DNA from: Sphingomonas echinoides ATCC 14820
GTDB taxonomy: Bacteria; Pseudomonadota; Alphaproteobacteria; Sphingomonadales; Sphingomonadaceae
Direction of reading: 5' to 3'
Assembly (NCBI RefSeq): GCF_000241465.1
Contig: NZ_JH584235.1
Span: forward strand, 3,478,847 to 3,542,846
Length of the DNA: 64,000 nt
Shown here: positions 35,336 through 44,845 of the stretch, one piece after another
Layout: each line of letters starts with the position of its first letter
Position numbering within the stretch: position 1 is the stretch's first letter
Program-made: the position numbers and the translations under genes
Notes under the pieces: generated by a model
Database searches by the model: none
Told to the model about the DNA's origin: nothing
Seen by the model: only the letters and a program-made list of their open reading frames with translations

Positions 35336-38300
35336 TCAGAAAGCGATCTTCACCGTCGCGCGGTAGCTTTGGTTGGAGATATCGCTTCGGCCCGCAGTGG
35401 TATCGGCTCCGACCGAGAGCGTAACGTCCTTGGCGGTGTAGGACAGACCGCCGCCGATCTCGCCCCAATCCTTGTCTTGCGCGGCCAGCGCGAAGGATGT
35501 GTTGGGCCCGACGCCGCCAACGAAATTCGCACCAAAGGCGCTCGGCTGGTTGCGGAAGGCGTGCACATAATAAGCCGAAAGATACGGTTTGAAGGTCTTG
35601 CCGCCGCTCAGATTGACGCCGCCCAAGGCCTGAACGCTGTTGGAGGGAAGTGGGGCGATCCGCAGTGCGGTGCCGCCGCCTGTTTCGTTGGTACCCGCCC
35701 AGTCGATCTGGCCTGCACGCAGCGCGGCGCGCGGCGTGATCTTAAGGCCGCCGCCGAGGCCGATATCATAGCCCAGGCCGAGCTGGGTCGAATAGGTCAG
35801 TGAACTTTCGTGCCCGCGCAGCGTGAAGGGCGTTCCGACCAGCGAAACGTTGCGGCGCGTGGTCGTGTCGAGGAAGCCCAGGCTGGCCTGAACATCGAAA
35901 GTGAGCGGCCCGACCAGTGCGACCTTGCCATAAGCGCTGGTCTGGAACAGGTCGGCCCGGGCATATTGGCCGCCGGTCGTCGAGCCGCTGGCCTTGGTGT
36001 AGGAGAAGGACATGCCGACGGCGGTGCGGCTGTCGAGTTCGCCTTCAATGCCACCGACGACGTAGAACCCGTCAAAGGTGTCGCGCCCGCCGAGCGGAAC
36101 GGCGGTCGGCATCGGTCGGCTATTGCCGTTGAGATAGCCCGCCGCGATGTAGCCGTTGACCGTGTCGGGCAGCTTGCCCGGGCGCAGCGCCGTATCGTTT
36201 GCGGTGAGGGCAGCACCGCTGGCGACGACATCTCCCGCCGCGCGGCTCGCCGCGAACATCAGCGGATTGCCGATGATCGCGAGTGTGCCGTCAACATCGC
36301 CATGATCGAGATTGGCCAGGCGAGCGGCAGTAAACCGCTGCATATTGTCCACCGCCAGCGTGCCGAGCGCGCGCTTCAGGGTCTGCTCACGCGGCGCAAG
36401 ACTGTCGAGCGTGCCCTGGATCGTGGCCGCGTTCTGCAGATCGAGCGGGCCATAAACACCGGCATAGGTGTTGTAGATGCTGCGGTTCTGGTCGAGCAAT
36501 TGCGCATAAGCGCGCTGCACCGGCGAACTGCCAACGACGTTTGCATACAATCCGGCGTCGATCGCCACCTGCACCGCATTGGCGGAATAGATGAAGCGCG
36601 GGGTAAGGATCGCACTGAGCGCGGTCGGGGCCGCATAGGTGCCGGTGATGCCGCCTTGCGCGGTCAGGATCGTATAGACATCGCCATAGCGAATCGTGTG
36701 GCCCGCGACGGGCGCGAAGCCAACGATCCCGCCAACGCTCGCAGCGCCTGTGACGGCGAGCCTATCGGACGTGCCTGCCGGGCCAAGGTCGATAAACTGC
36801 ACCGTTCCCGACGACAGCACCAAATTGCCGCCGAAGGTGATCGTGCCGATGGTCCCGGCGGTGCCGGGCATGATCATGCCGCTCACACTGGTGAAGAACG
36901 GCGCGTTGAAGCGCCCCGCACCGGTGATGCCGCCCGTCAGCAACAGATAGTCGCCCGCCGATGTGATCGTGCCGTTATTGGTGACGAGGCCCTGCAACTG
37001 GTTGATGTTGATCAGGCTGGTCAACGAAGCGCCGCTGTTGACCGTCAATTTGGCGGCAGAGCCATTGAGCGTCAGCCGGTCGATCGTCACCGCCGATCCG
37101 AGCGTGGTGGTGCCGGCGGCCGCCAACGTTACGTCGAAATAGCGCGCGTTGATCTGATTGACCGAGTCCGGATTGATATTGTTCGGCACGAAGTTGGTTG
37201 CACCGGGCAAGCCGTTGGCGAGCGTGGCGGCGGGGAGCGCGGTCGAGCTGGCAGTGGTCCCCGGAACGGGGTTGGTGACCGCGACGCCGTGGTCGTAATA
37301 GACGCCGGTTTTCACGTCATAACAGACGTCATAGGCGGCATTGGGTTCCTGATCGCAGATCTGGCCGAATTTTCCCGATGTGCCCGTGGTGCCCTGACCT
37401 GCCGTGGTGGGCACGCCGTTGACCAGCGCGCCGTTGACGATGACGTTATAGGCGGGATCGAGGTTGGTCACCCAATGCGTCGGGTCGGTCCAGTTGCCGT
37501 CGCCCGCAAGCGTGCTGACATAGCGATACGGGTTCGCTGCGGCGATATAATCCCAATAGAGATAAAGCGGCTGGTAGAAGGCGCTGGTGCCGTAGCTGCC
37601 CGAGGGCTGCGCGCTGAAATAGCGCGTCCCGCCCGAGAGCACCGCGATCACCAATTGCTTGGCATAGGTGCGGTCGAGGATCAGCGGACCACCCGAATCG
37701 CCCGGGCCGGTGATCCCTTCTCCAGGCAGGGCGTTATCCTTGAAGATATTGAAGTCGAAACCGTTGGTGCGGCTGTTGGGCGCACCGCTGCTGTCAAAGT
37801 CGATCTGATAGAGGTTTTGAGGACGGCCGCGTGGCGTGATGCCGAACAGGCCGATATCAATATCGTCCAGCGATCCGAGCAAGCCCAGATAGTTCTCTGC
37901 CAAGCGCCGCCGATAATCGACGCCGACCGAACTGCCGCTGGTCGCCGTCCCGGTGTTGCCATAGCCGGCGATGGCCACGTGATAGCCAGTGCCAGTCGTG
38001 TCGCTGATCGAGGCGGGTGCGGGCAGCGCCGAGAATAGCAGCGCCCAGGTCGGCACGTTCGCGGCGGGCGTGTCGAGCGATGCGACCGCGACGTCCGCCT
38101 GTAAGAAGTTGTTCGAAAGCCCCAGATCAAGCGAGCGCGCATTATATTGCACTTGGTTGACGTTATAAAGATAGTCAGTGATCGAGGTCAGATATTTGGC
38201 CCCGCCAGCCGTGCCGTTGAGCCAGTGCCCGAACGCCGAATTGCCCGCGAGATTGTTATTGGCCTGAAACCCGAACGCGATCGGCAACTGGCCGGTATCG

Positions 38301-38713
38301 GTGCCATAACCCCACGGGTTCATGGCGGTGCCCGTCGGACTTTCATTCACGCAGTGCGCCGCGAAAATGACGGTACGCGGGTTGATCAGCGTGCCGGTGC
38401 ACAGGCCGATGAAGCCGGTCTTCTGGTCGATGATCATTTGCCCGATGCCGGTGACATTGGTCGGGTCGCGATCGGTCACCGACGTCCCTGGCGGCGCTAT
38501 AACAATGCTCGGGTCGGAAACGGGCGCTGCCGCAACTGGGGCAGCCGCGATCGCGTTCTGCGGCTCGAGCACATAGGTCCCACCGCCAGCGGCCACCGGG
38601 GCGTCGTTAAGCGTCGCGGCGTGAGTCGCGCCAGCGGCGACAAACGACCATGTTGCAGCGGAGGCGAGGAGGACTGCCCGTGCAGCGGGCGCACGTGTGC
38701 GAAGCTTAACCAT
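35336..38713 (-). CDS. Autotransporter with trypsin-type serine protease domain
   Basis: A 1125-residue type Va secreted protein. A signal peptide ends near GATHA (about residue 32). The passenger starts with a chymotrypsin-fold protease: LCTGTLINPRTVIFAAHC with His120, QADVAVASLD with Asp207, and GPGDSGGPLI with Ser340, so the catalytic triad is complete. A beta-helical linker follows (about residues 520-720). The last 280 residues are the autotransporter beta-barrel, ending TVKIAF with the required terminal Phe. The enzyme is therefore displayed on or released from the surface. GGGGAG stands before the start. The 285-base gap upstream to the tRNA is AT-richer and probably contains its promoter; I see nothing else in it. 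Confidence 0.92.
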   Translation of the reverse strand: MVKLRTRAPAARAVLLASAATWSFVAAGATHAATLNDAPVAAGGGTYVLEPQNAIAAAPVAAAPVSDPSIVIAPPGTSVTDRDPTNVTGIGQMIIDQKTGFIGLCTGTLINPRTVIFAAHCVNESPTGTAMNPWGYGTDTGQLPIAFGFQANNNLAGNSAFGHWLNGTAGGAKYLTSITDYLYNVNQVQYNARSLDLGLSNNFLQADVAVASLDTPAANVPTWALLFSALPAPASISDTTGTGYHVAIAGYGNTGTATSGSSVGVDYRRRLAENYLGLLGSLDDIDIGLFGITPRGRPQNLYQIDFDSSGAPNSRTNGFDFNIFKDNALPGEGITGPGDSGGPLILDRTYAKQLVIAVLSGGTRYFSAQPSGSYGTSAFYQPLYLYWDYIAAANPYRYVSTLAGDGNWTDPTHWVTNLDPAYNVIVNGALVNGVPTTAGQGTTGTSGKFGQICDQEPNAAYDVCYDVKTGVYYDHGVAVTNPVPGTTASSTALPAATLANGLPGATNFVPNNINPDSVNQINARYFDVTLAAAGTTTLGSAVTIDRLTLNGSAAKLTVNSGASLTSLININQLQGLVTNNGTITSAGDYLLLTGGITGAGRFNAPFFTSVSGMIMPGTAGTIGTITFGGNLVLSSGTVQFIDLGPAGTSDRLAVTGAASVGGIVGFAPVAGHTIRYGDVYTILTAQGGITGTYAAPTALSAILTPRFIYSANAVQVAIDAGLYANVVGSSPVQRAYAQLLDQNRSIYNTYAGVYGPLDLQNAATIQGTLDSLAPREQTLKRALGTLAVDNMQRFTAARLANLDHGDVDGTLAIIGNPLMFAASRAAGDVVASGAALTANDTALRPGKLPDTVNGYIAAGYLNGNSRPMPTAVPLGGRDTFDGFYVVGGIEGELDSRTAVGMSFSYTKASGSTTGGQYARADLFQTSAYGKVALVGPLTFDVQASLGFLDTTTRRNVSLVGTPFTLRGHESSLTYSTQLGLGYDIGLGGGLKITPRAALRAGQIDWAGTNETGGGTALRIAPLPSNSVQALGGVNLSGGKTFKPYLSAYYVHAFRNQPSAFGANFVGGVGPNTSFALAAQDKDWGEIGGGLSYTAKDVTLSVGADTTAGRSDISNQSYRATVKIAF

Positions 38714-38998
38714 ATAGAGACTCCCCGTTTTTTGGCGCGGCCCCTGCTGCGCCGTTGTGGATAGGAGGCTAAATACGGGTTTTCAGAAGCTCAAGGCGTG
38801 GAAGGTCCGCAATGGGCGCATTCTGAAATATTTCAAAATAATGGCATTTTTGTGGCATAAATGCAACATCGCCTTGCTCTAAGCGAAAGCGCACGACAGG
38901 TGGCTAAGCCCGTACCGGACTGTTTATTGGGATGGTGGGGGGCGTTGGAAACAGCCGGAGCTACCGTGATCGGCAAACTACCCGCCGTATTTCAGCAA

Positions 38999-39075
38999 TG
39001 GTCGGGGCGATAGGATTCGAACCTACGACCCCTGGACCCCGAGACCAGTGCGCTACCAGACTGCGCCACGCCCCG
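38999..39075 (-). tRNA. tRNA-Pro (anticodon CGG)
   Basis: A 77-base tRNA including an encoded CCA end. The acceptor stem is CGGGGCG/CGCCCCG with discriminator A. The T-arm has GTTCGAATC. The anticodon loop is CTCGGGG, giving CGG, which reads the Pro codon CCG, the dominant Pro codon in this genome. The anticodon stem has a U-U pair at positions 31-39, which is tolerated. It stands alone between the autotransporter gene and the ferredoxin reductase gene. Confidence 0.95.
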
Positions 39076-39165
39076 ACACATTGCAGGGCGCAGCGCGTAG
39101 CCGCAGGGCGCGGCGGTAGCAAGTCAAAAAATTGCCGCGCGCAAGGATTGCCTGACCGCGACAGC

Positions 39166-40461
39166 CTAAAGAAGGACGGCAAGCATCTCTTCGATCGTCG
39201 CGAATTTTTCACGGGGGGCACCCTGACGCGCGCGCGCAACCTCGGCCGCTTCAATCTTCTGCCAATCGCGGAAGGTCACGATCGCAACGCCGCGCGCGGC
39301 AAGCAACGCGTCGAGGTCGGCGCGGCCGCGTTTGCCGCTGTCGGCCGGAATGTCCTCTGCGATCAGTTCCGCGATAGCGAAGCCGTCGGGGCGGTTGGTG
39401 CCGATCGTGCCGGTCGGACCGCGGCGAGCCCACCCCACCGCGTACAGCCCGGGCGCGATCCGTCCGTCGACATTCGCAAAACGCCCCAGCTTTTCGTCAT
39501 AGGGCACCCCGGCGATCGGCGGCGTACGATAGCCGATGCAACTGACGACCAAGCCCGCAGGAACCGCATAGGTTTCCCCGGTGTCGTGTACGGTCCCAAG
39601 ATCATCGATCGCGGTGCGTGCGACGACGACGCGCTCGGCACCATGTTCGCCCTCAATGCGAAGCGGACGCGCGAAAAAGTCGAAGACGATGTGGATGGGC
39701 TTATCGTCGGTGCGTTCGGAAAACGCCCTCAAATGCGCGATCGATTTTCGCAAGCCTGGTTCGAGTGCTGCATCGCTTTCGGGTGGCGGCAGGTCGGAAG
39801 CGTCGACCACCGGAAGCGCCCGCGAAAGATACGCGAGCTCGCCGAGTTCCTTCGGGGTCATCGCGATCTGCTGCGGCCCGCGGCGCGAGAGGATCGTGAT
39901 GGTCGCCAGCTCGGTTGCGCGCAGTCGCCCGAGCGCATGGGCGGCGATGTCCGACCCGGTGAATTCGTCCTCGGCTTTTGCGAGAATCCGGGCAACGTCG
40001 AGCGCGACATTGCCGGCCCCGACGATTACTGCATCGCCGCGGGTGAGCGGCGGATCGAGATCGGCGAAATCGGGATGGCCATTGTACCAGCCGACAAAAG
40101 CGGCCGACCCGATCACGCCCGGCAAGTCATCGCCCGGCACGCCCAGCGGCTTGTCCAGCGGCGCTCCGGTTGCGAGGATGACGGCATCATAACGTTCCAG
40201 CAATTCGCCAATGGAAACATCGGTTCCCACCGTAACATTGCCGACAAACCGCACCGTTTCGCTCAGCGCGACGCTTTCATAACGGCGTGCGACCCCTTTG
40301 ATCGACTGATGGTCTGGGGCAACGCCGCTGCGGATCAATCCATAGGGTACCGGCAAACGATCGATGATATCGACGCGCGCTGCGTCACCAAACGTCTTTT
40401 GACAGCCTTCTGCGCTATAATAGCCTGCGGGGCCGGAGCCGATGATCGCGATGTGGCGCAT
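39166..40461 (-). CDS. Ferredoxin/adrenodoxin-type NADP reductase (FprA family)
   Basis: A 431-residue flavoprotein related to mitochondrial adrenodoxin reductase. It has the FAD-binding GSGPAGYYSAEG (residues 8-19), the VPYGLIRSGVAPDH motif (about residues 38-51), and the NADP-binding GAGNVALDVARIL near residue 148. The C-terminal GWARRGPTGTIGTNRPDG closes the flavin site. It passes electrons between NADPH and ferredoxins, for example for cytochrome P450 or Fe-S assembly. It is transcribed divergently from the GH18/NodB/GT2 gene and has no partner ferredoxin in the window. Confidence 0.93.
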   Translation of the reverse strand: MRHIAIIGSGPAGYYSAEGCQKTFGDAARVDIIDRLPVPYGLIRSGVAPDHQSIKGVARRYESVALSETVRFVGNVTVGTDVSIGELLERYDAVILATGAPLDKPLGVPGDDLPGVIGSAAFVGWYNGHPDFADLDPPLTRGDAVIVGAGNVALDVARILAKAEDEFTGSDIAAHALGRLRATELATITILSRRGPQQIAMTPKELGELAYLSRALPVVDASDLPPPESDAALEPGLRKSIAHLRAFSERTDDKPIHIVFDFFARPLRIEGEHGAERVVVARTAIDDLGTVHDTGETYAVPAGLVVSCIGYRTPPIAGVPYDEKLGRFANVDGRIAPGLYAVGWARRGPTGTIGTNRPDGFAIAELIAEDIPADSGKRGRADLDALLAARGVAIVTFRDWQKIEAAEVARARQGAPREKFATIEEMLAVLL

Positions 40462-40646
40462 TGGGGCTCTCCTGTGAGGCGTATCCTAGCGCGGGGTTCG
40501 GCGGCGGCAAGATGCGTTGGCTCTAGCGCCAGGGCCGACGATGACGATAGAGATACAAATGAAACGAATGTCATGTTGGCGTCGCGTTTAGGCCATGCGA
40601 AGGGGCCGATGCGATCATAATGATTTTACCCGAGGACAGGAATTCC

Positions 40647-43600
40647 ATGAACAGCGCCCCCGTTTTCTACGATGCCTCGGGGCGCCGCCGTCGGCGTTTC
40701 GCGGTGGCGGTAACGGCGTTCGTGCTGTTGATCGTGGTGGCGATTGCCGCGCTTGGAGTTTCGATCGGGGCGGTGCCGCGCGCGCCGTTGCTGCCGGTCG
40801 AGGCGGAGCATGCCGCATTGACCAAGCTGCCACCGCCGCACGAGCCGCTGTTGAAACGGGCACGGCATGACCTGAACGATTATGCCCGGCTGCTCGGTGC
40901 CCGTCCCAGGGGAGTCGGCGTGGACCAGCCGTTGGCGATTGCCTTTCACGCGCCATGGGATGAGTCATCGGCGGCATCGCTCCGTCGTAATATCAATGAA
41001 CTGGACTGGCTGATTCCGGGCTGGGTCTCCGTGACGGGGCCAGATCACAAGGTCACCGTGTTTCGCGATGTTGCCGGGCGCGAGATCATCAACCGGTCGC
41101 CGCACCGCCCCTTGATCTTGCCGATGGTGCAGAATGCGGTGAACGGAAATTGGGATCCGCGCGGCATGGAGGCGCTGCTGCGGGTACCTGCGCAACGCAA
41201 GGCGCTGCTCGACAAGCTCGAGCCCTGGCTGGCCGCAAACCATGCGGGCGGCGCGTTCTTCGATTTCGAGGAGCTTACCCCCAAGGGACAGGCCGATTTT
41301 CGTACGTTTCTCGCCGAGGCGCGGGCGCGGTTTATCAAGCACAGCTGGGTGATTGCGATCGCCGTGCCGATTGGGCAGGCCGATGGCGAGAATGGCTGGA
41401 ATCTGCAGGCGTTCGCCCCGGTGGTCGATCGCATTTTCCTGATGGCGTATGACGAGCACGAGCCAGGCGGGGAAGCGGGGCCGATCGCGTCGCAGGCGTG
41501 GTTTGAACAGTCGGTTGCGCGGGCGGCGCATGGCTTGCCGCGCAGCAAGGTCGTCGTTGCGATCGGCAGCTATGCCTATAATTGGCACGATCATACCGGC
41601 GAGCCGCTCGCGATCGACGAAGCGTGGGAAACCGCGCGGGAATCGAGCGCGATGCCCGTGTTCGACAAGGCCAGCGGCAATACCGGCTTTGCCTATCAGG
41701 AAAACGGCAGCCGTCACGAAGTGTGGATGCTGGATGCAGCGTCCGCCTATAACCAGCTGCGCTTCCTCGCGCGGTCGGGGCTGGACGGGGTGGCGGTCTG
41801 GCGATTGGGGTCGGAGGATCCGGGACTGTGGTCGATCTTTGGCCGCTCGCACCGCACCTTGCCGCCCGCGTCCGCCATCGAGAAGATTCCGGCTGGCACC
41901 GATGTTGACATCGATGGCAGCGGCGAAATCCTGAAAATTGCAGGCGTGCCGGTGCAAGGCGTTCGGCGCGTGCAGACCAACAAGAATGGCGCGATCGCCA
42001 ATGTCGCGTTCGAAACCTTGCCTTCCCCCTATATCGTCGCGCGCACGGGCTATAAGCCCGGGCTTGTCGCGCTGACCTTCGATGATGGTCCCGATCCGAC
42101 CTGGACCCCCAAGGTGCTCGATATCCTGAAGGAAAAGAAGGTGCCCGGAACCTTCTTCATCGTCGGCGAAAATGCTTTGACCCAGCGGCCGCTGCTCGAG
42201 CGCATGGTCCGTGAGGGCCATGAAATCGGCAGCCACACGTATACCCATCCCAATCTGGCCGGCGCGTCGCTCGCCGAGACGACCTTTCAGCTCAACACGA
42301 CGCAGCGCTTGTTCCAGGCCTTTACCGGCCATTCGCTTCGTCTGTTCCGCGCGCCCTATTTCGGCGACGCCGAGCCAACCACCGCCGACGAAATCGATCC
42401 GGCGCTGCAGGCGCAGGATCGTGGCTATATCTCGGTCGGGCTGCACGTCGATCCGGGCGATTGGAAACGCCCAGGCACCCAGAATATTATCGATACGACC
42501 GTGGCCCAGGTCACCGATCCGACGGCGAAGTGCGACCCCGCCAATCCCGAACCGCAATGCAGCCGCAACATCGTGCTGCTCCACGACGCGGGCGGCGATC
42601 GCTCCGAGACGGTCGAGGCGCTGCCGCAGATTATCGATCAGCTGCGCGCCAAGGGCTACACCTTTGTGCCCGTATCGACGCTCGCCGGTATCCCGCGCGA
42701 CGTCGCGATGCCGAAGCTGTCCGCGAGTGATCAGGCAGCGGCTGCGACCGACCTGTTCATCTTCAGTGCGCTTGGCGCGATCGTCATCGGGCTGGGATGG
42801 ATCTTCTTCTTTGCCATCACCATCGGCATCGCGCGTGCGGTGATCCTGTCGGCGCTGGCGCTGATTCAGGCGCGTCGCGAGAGCCGGACGATCTTCCCCG
42901 AGATCGACCCGACGCGCTTCGTCACCGTGATGATCCCTGCCTTCAACGAGGAATTGGTGATCGAGCGCGCCGTGCGCGGCGTGCTCGCGTCGACCGATGT
43001 GCGCGTCGAAGTGATCGTGATCGATGACGGGTCGAGCGACGAGACCAGCGAGGTCGTCGCTTCCGCCTTTGCACAGGACCCGCGCGTGAAACTGCTCACG
43101 CTCGAAAATGGCGGGAAGGCGCGGGCACTCAACCACGCCCTCGCGCTGGCAACGGGCGAGATCGTGATCGCGCTCGATGCGGACACCCAGTTCGAGCCGA
43201 CCACCATCGCGCGGCTGGCACGCTGGTTTGCCGATCCCAAGATCGGCGCGGTGGCGGGCAACGCCAAGGTTGGCAACCGTGTGAACCTGCTGACCAAATT
43301 CCAGGCGGTCGAATATATCACCGCGCAGAATCTGGAGCGGCGGGCGCTGGCGCGGCTTGATGCGATGACGGTGGTGCCAGGCGCGGTCGGTGCATGGCGG
43401 CTTGCCGCGATCCAGCAGGTTGGGGGCTATCCCGACGATACGCTGGCTGAGGATCAGGACCTCACCATTGCGATCCAGCGGGCGGGCTGGAAGGTCACCT
43501 ATGATCAATATGCCATCGCCTGGACCGAATCGCCCGAGACGGTGAAGGGGCTGGCCAAGCAGCGCTTCCGCTGGGCGTTCGGCACGCTGCAATGCCTGTG

Positions 43601-44027
43601 GAAGCACGGCATCATCATCGCGACGGGCAAGCCGCGCGGGCTTGCCCGTGTCGGCCTGCCGCAAGCGATCCTGTTCCAGATCGTGTTCGCCGCCATTTCG
43701 CCGATCATCGATCTGGCGCTGATCGTCAGCTTCGTGACGACGTATCTTGCGGTGCAGGCGCATGGCTGGGCGCAGACCCAGCATGATGTCGAGAAGATGC
43801 TGATCTACTGGCTGGTGTTCACCGCGATCGATCTGCTCGCGGCGACCGTGGCGTTCGCGCTGGAGCGGCGGGAGAATTGGCGGCTGCTGTGGCTGCTCAT
43901 CCCGCAGCGCATCGGCTATCGCCAGATCATGTATTACGTTGTGATCAAGGCGATTGCACAGGCGTTGCGCGGTCCACGCGTCGGCTGGGGCAAATTGGTG
44001 CGCACAGGACGCGTACAGGCGGGGTGA
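40647..44027 (+). CDS. GH18-like / NodB deacetylase / GT2 fusion
   Basis: An 1126-residue membrane protein made of three enzyme modules. One N-terminal membrane segment (about residues 19-38) is followed by a GH18-like domain (about 85-400, with GGAFFDFEELT and FLMAYDEHE). A NodB polysaccharide deacetylase follows (about 470-690, LTFDDGPDPTW and HEIGSHTYTHPNL). After a membrane segment at about 703-740 comes a processive family 2 glycosyltransferase (about 757-985, IDDGSSDE, ALDADTQF, EDQDLT, KQRFRW), then further membrane helices. The chain could be synthesised, partly deacetylated and trimmed by one protein. I chose the ATG at 40647 because AGGA precedes it. The product is probably an N-acetylhexosamine polymer. 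Confidence 0.92.
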   Translation: MNSAPVFYDASGRRRRRFAVAVTAFVLLIVVAIAALGVSIGAVPRAPLLPVEAEHAALTKLPPPHEPLLKRARHDLNDYARLLGARPRGVGVDQPLAIAFHAPWDESSAASLRRNINELDWLIPGWVSVTGPDHKVTVFRDVAGREIINRSPHRPLILPMVQNAVNGNWDPRGMEALLRVPAQRKALLDKLEPWLAANHAGGAFFDFEELTPKGQADFRTFLAEARARFIKHSWVIAIAVPIGQADGENGWNLQAFAPVVDRIFLMAYDEHEPGGEAGPIASQAWFEQSVARAAHGLPRSKVVVAIGSYAYNWHDHTGEPLAIDEAWETARESSAMPVFDKASGNTGFAYQENGSRHEVWMLDAASAYNQLRFLARSGLDGVAVWRLGSEDPGLWSIFGRSHRTLPPASAIEKIPAGTDVDIDGSGEILKIAGVPVQGVRRVQTNKNGAIANVAFETLPSPYIVARTGYKPGLVALTFDDGPDPTWTPKVLDILKEKKVPGTFFIVGENALTQRPLLERMVREGHEIGSHTYTHPNLAGASLAETTFQLNTTQRLFQAFTGHSLRLFRAPYFGDAEPTTADEIDPALQAQDRGYISVGLHVDPGDWKRPGTQNIIDTTVAQVTDPTAKCDPANPEPQCSRNIVLLHDAGGDRSETVEALPQIIDQLRAKGYTFVPVSTLAGIPRDVAMPKLSASDQAAAATDLFIFSALGAIVIGLGWIFFFAITIGIARAVILSALALIQARRESRTIFPEIDPTRFVTVMIPAFNEELVIERAVRGVLASTDVRVEVIVIDDGSSDETSEVVASAFAQDPRVKLLTLENGGKARALNHALALATGEIVIALDADTQFEPTTIARLARWFADPKIGAVAGNAKVGNRVNLLTKFQAVEYITAQNLERRALARLDAMTVVPGAVGAWRLAAIQQVGGYPDDTLAEDQDLTIAIQRAGWKVTYDQYAIAWTESPETVKGLAKQRFRWAFGTLQCLWKHGIIIATGKPRGLARVGLPQAILFQIVFAAISPIIDLALIVSFVTTYLAVQAHGWAQTQHDVEKMLIYWLVFTAIDLLAATVAFALERRENWRLLWLLIPQRIGYRQIMYYVVIKAIAQALRGPRVGWGKLVRTGRVQAG

Positions 44028-44060
44028 CGCGCGGGCGGGAGGGTTTTGCTATATGCGCGT

Positions 44061-44074
44061 CGATACAGCTATCG
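44061..44074 (+). promoter_or_regulatory. Short inverted repeat upstream of modA
   Basis: CGATA-CAGC-TATCG, 13 bases before the modA start. It could be a binding site for a molybdate or envelope regulator, but it does not match the ModE consensus well and the arms are short. Confidence 0.25.
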
Positions 44075-44086
44075 TATGGACGGGCC

Positions 44087-44845
44087 ATGAAACGCCTCCT
44101 GCTTCTGTTGTTACTGTTGATCGGGATCGCTCCCGCAGCGGCGAGGCCTCAATCGCAAGGACCGCTGGTGCTGGCCGCCGCCAGCCTGCAGGAGGCGATG
44201 ACCGCCGCTGGGCATGCCTGGGCGGCGCAGGGCCATGCCGAACCCGTTCTGTCCTTTGCCGCCTCCTCGGCGCTTGCGCGCCAGATCGCGGCCGGCGCAC
44301 CCGCCGACCTGTTCGTGTCGGCGGACCAGGCATGGATGGATGATGTCGCCGCCAAGGGGCTGCTCGTACCGGGCACGCGCGCGCCGTTCCTCGGCAATCG
44401 ACTGGTGATCGTCGCTGCGGCGGGCAATCCGGTGAAGGTACCGTTGGCCCCGGCAGCGCTGGCGCGGCTGCTGGCGGCGGGGCCGCTCGCAATGGCCGAT
44501 CCCGACAGCGTGCCGGCCGGGCGCTATGGCAAGGCCGCGCTGACCGCGCTTGGCGTGTGGCCGCGTGTGCAACCGCATGTTGTCGCGGGGGACAGCGTGC
44601 GTGCGGCGCTGGCGCTGGTTGAGCGCGGGGCGGCACCGCTCGGCATTGTTTATGCGACCGATGCGCGTGCCTCGTCCGCCGTTCGGATCGCAGGCGTGTT
44701 CCCACCGCGCAGCTATCCGCCGATCACCTATCCGCTGGCGCGCCTGAAAAACTCGACCAACCGTGAGGCGGAGGGGTTCCGCCGCTTCCTGCTGTCGCAT
44801 AGCGGGCGGGCGATCTTCGCGCGTTTCGGCTTCAGCGCGCGGTAA
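44087..44845 (+). CDS. modA: Molybdate ABC transporter, substrate-binding protein
   Basis: A 252-residue periplasmic protein with a Leu-rich signal peptide cleaved near PAAARP (about residue 20). The ModA fold is recognised from LVLAAASLQEAM, FAASSALARQIAAGAPADLF and SADQAWMD, which form the oxyanion pocket. LVERGAAPLGIVYATDA is the conserved C-terminal lobe segment. The start at 44087 gives a complete leader. It overlaps modB by one base, so the genes are translationally coupled. Confidence 0.95.
   Translation: MKRLLLLLLLLIGIAPAAARPQSQGPLVLAAASLQEAMTAAGHAWAAQGHAEPVLSFAASSALARQIAAGAPADLFVSADQAWMDDVAAKGLLVPGTRAPFLGNRLVIVAAAGNPVKVPLAPAALARLLAAGPLAMADPDSVPAGRYGKAALTALGVWPRVQPHVVAGDSVRAALALVERGAAPLGIVYATDARASSAVRIAGVFPPRSYPPITYPLARLKNSTNREAEGFRRFLLSHSGRAIFARFGFSAR

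Noticed and set aside
35810..38038. A 742-codon plus-strand frame over the autotransporter gene
   Set aside because: The autotransporter on the other strand has a signal peptide, catalytic triad and barrel; the antisense frame has only repetitive Arg/Asp-rich sequence.
40965..43784. A 939-codon antisense frame over the GH18/NodB/GT2 gene
   Set aside because: Same composition effect as above; the sense gene has clear domains and the antisense translation has none.
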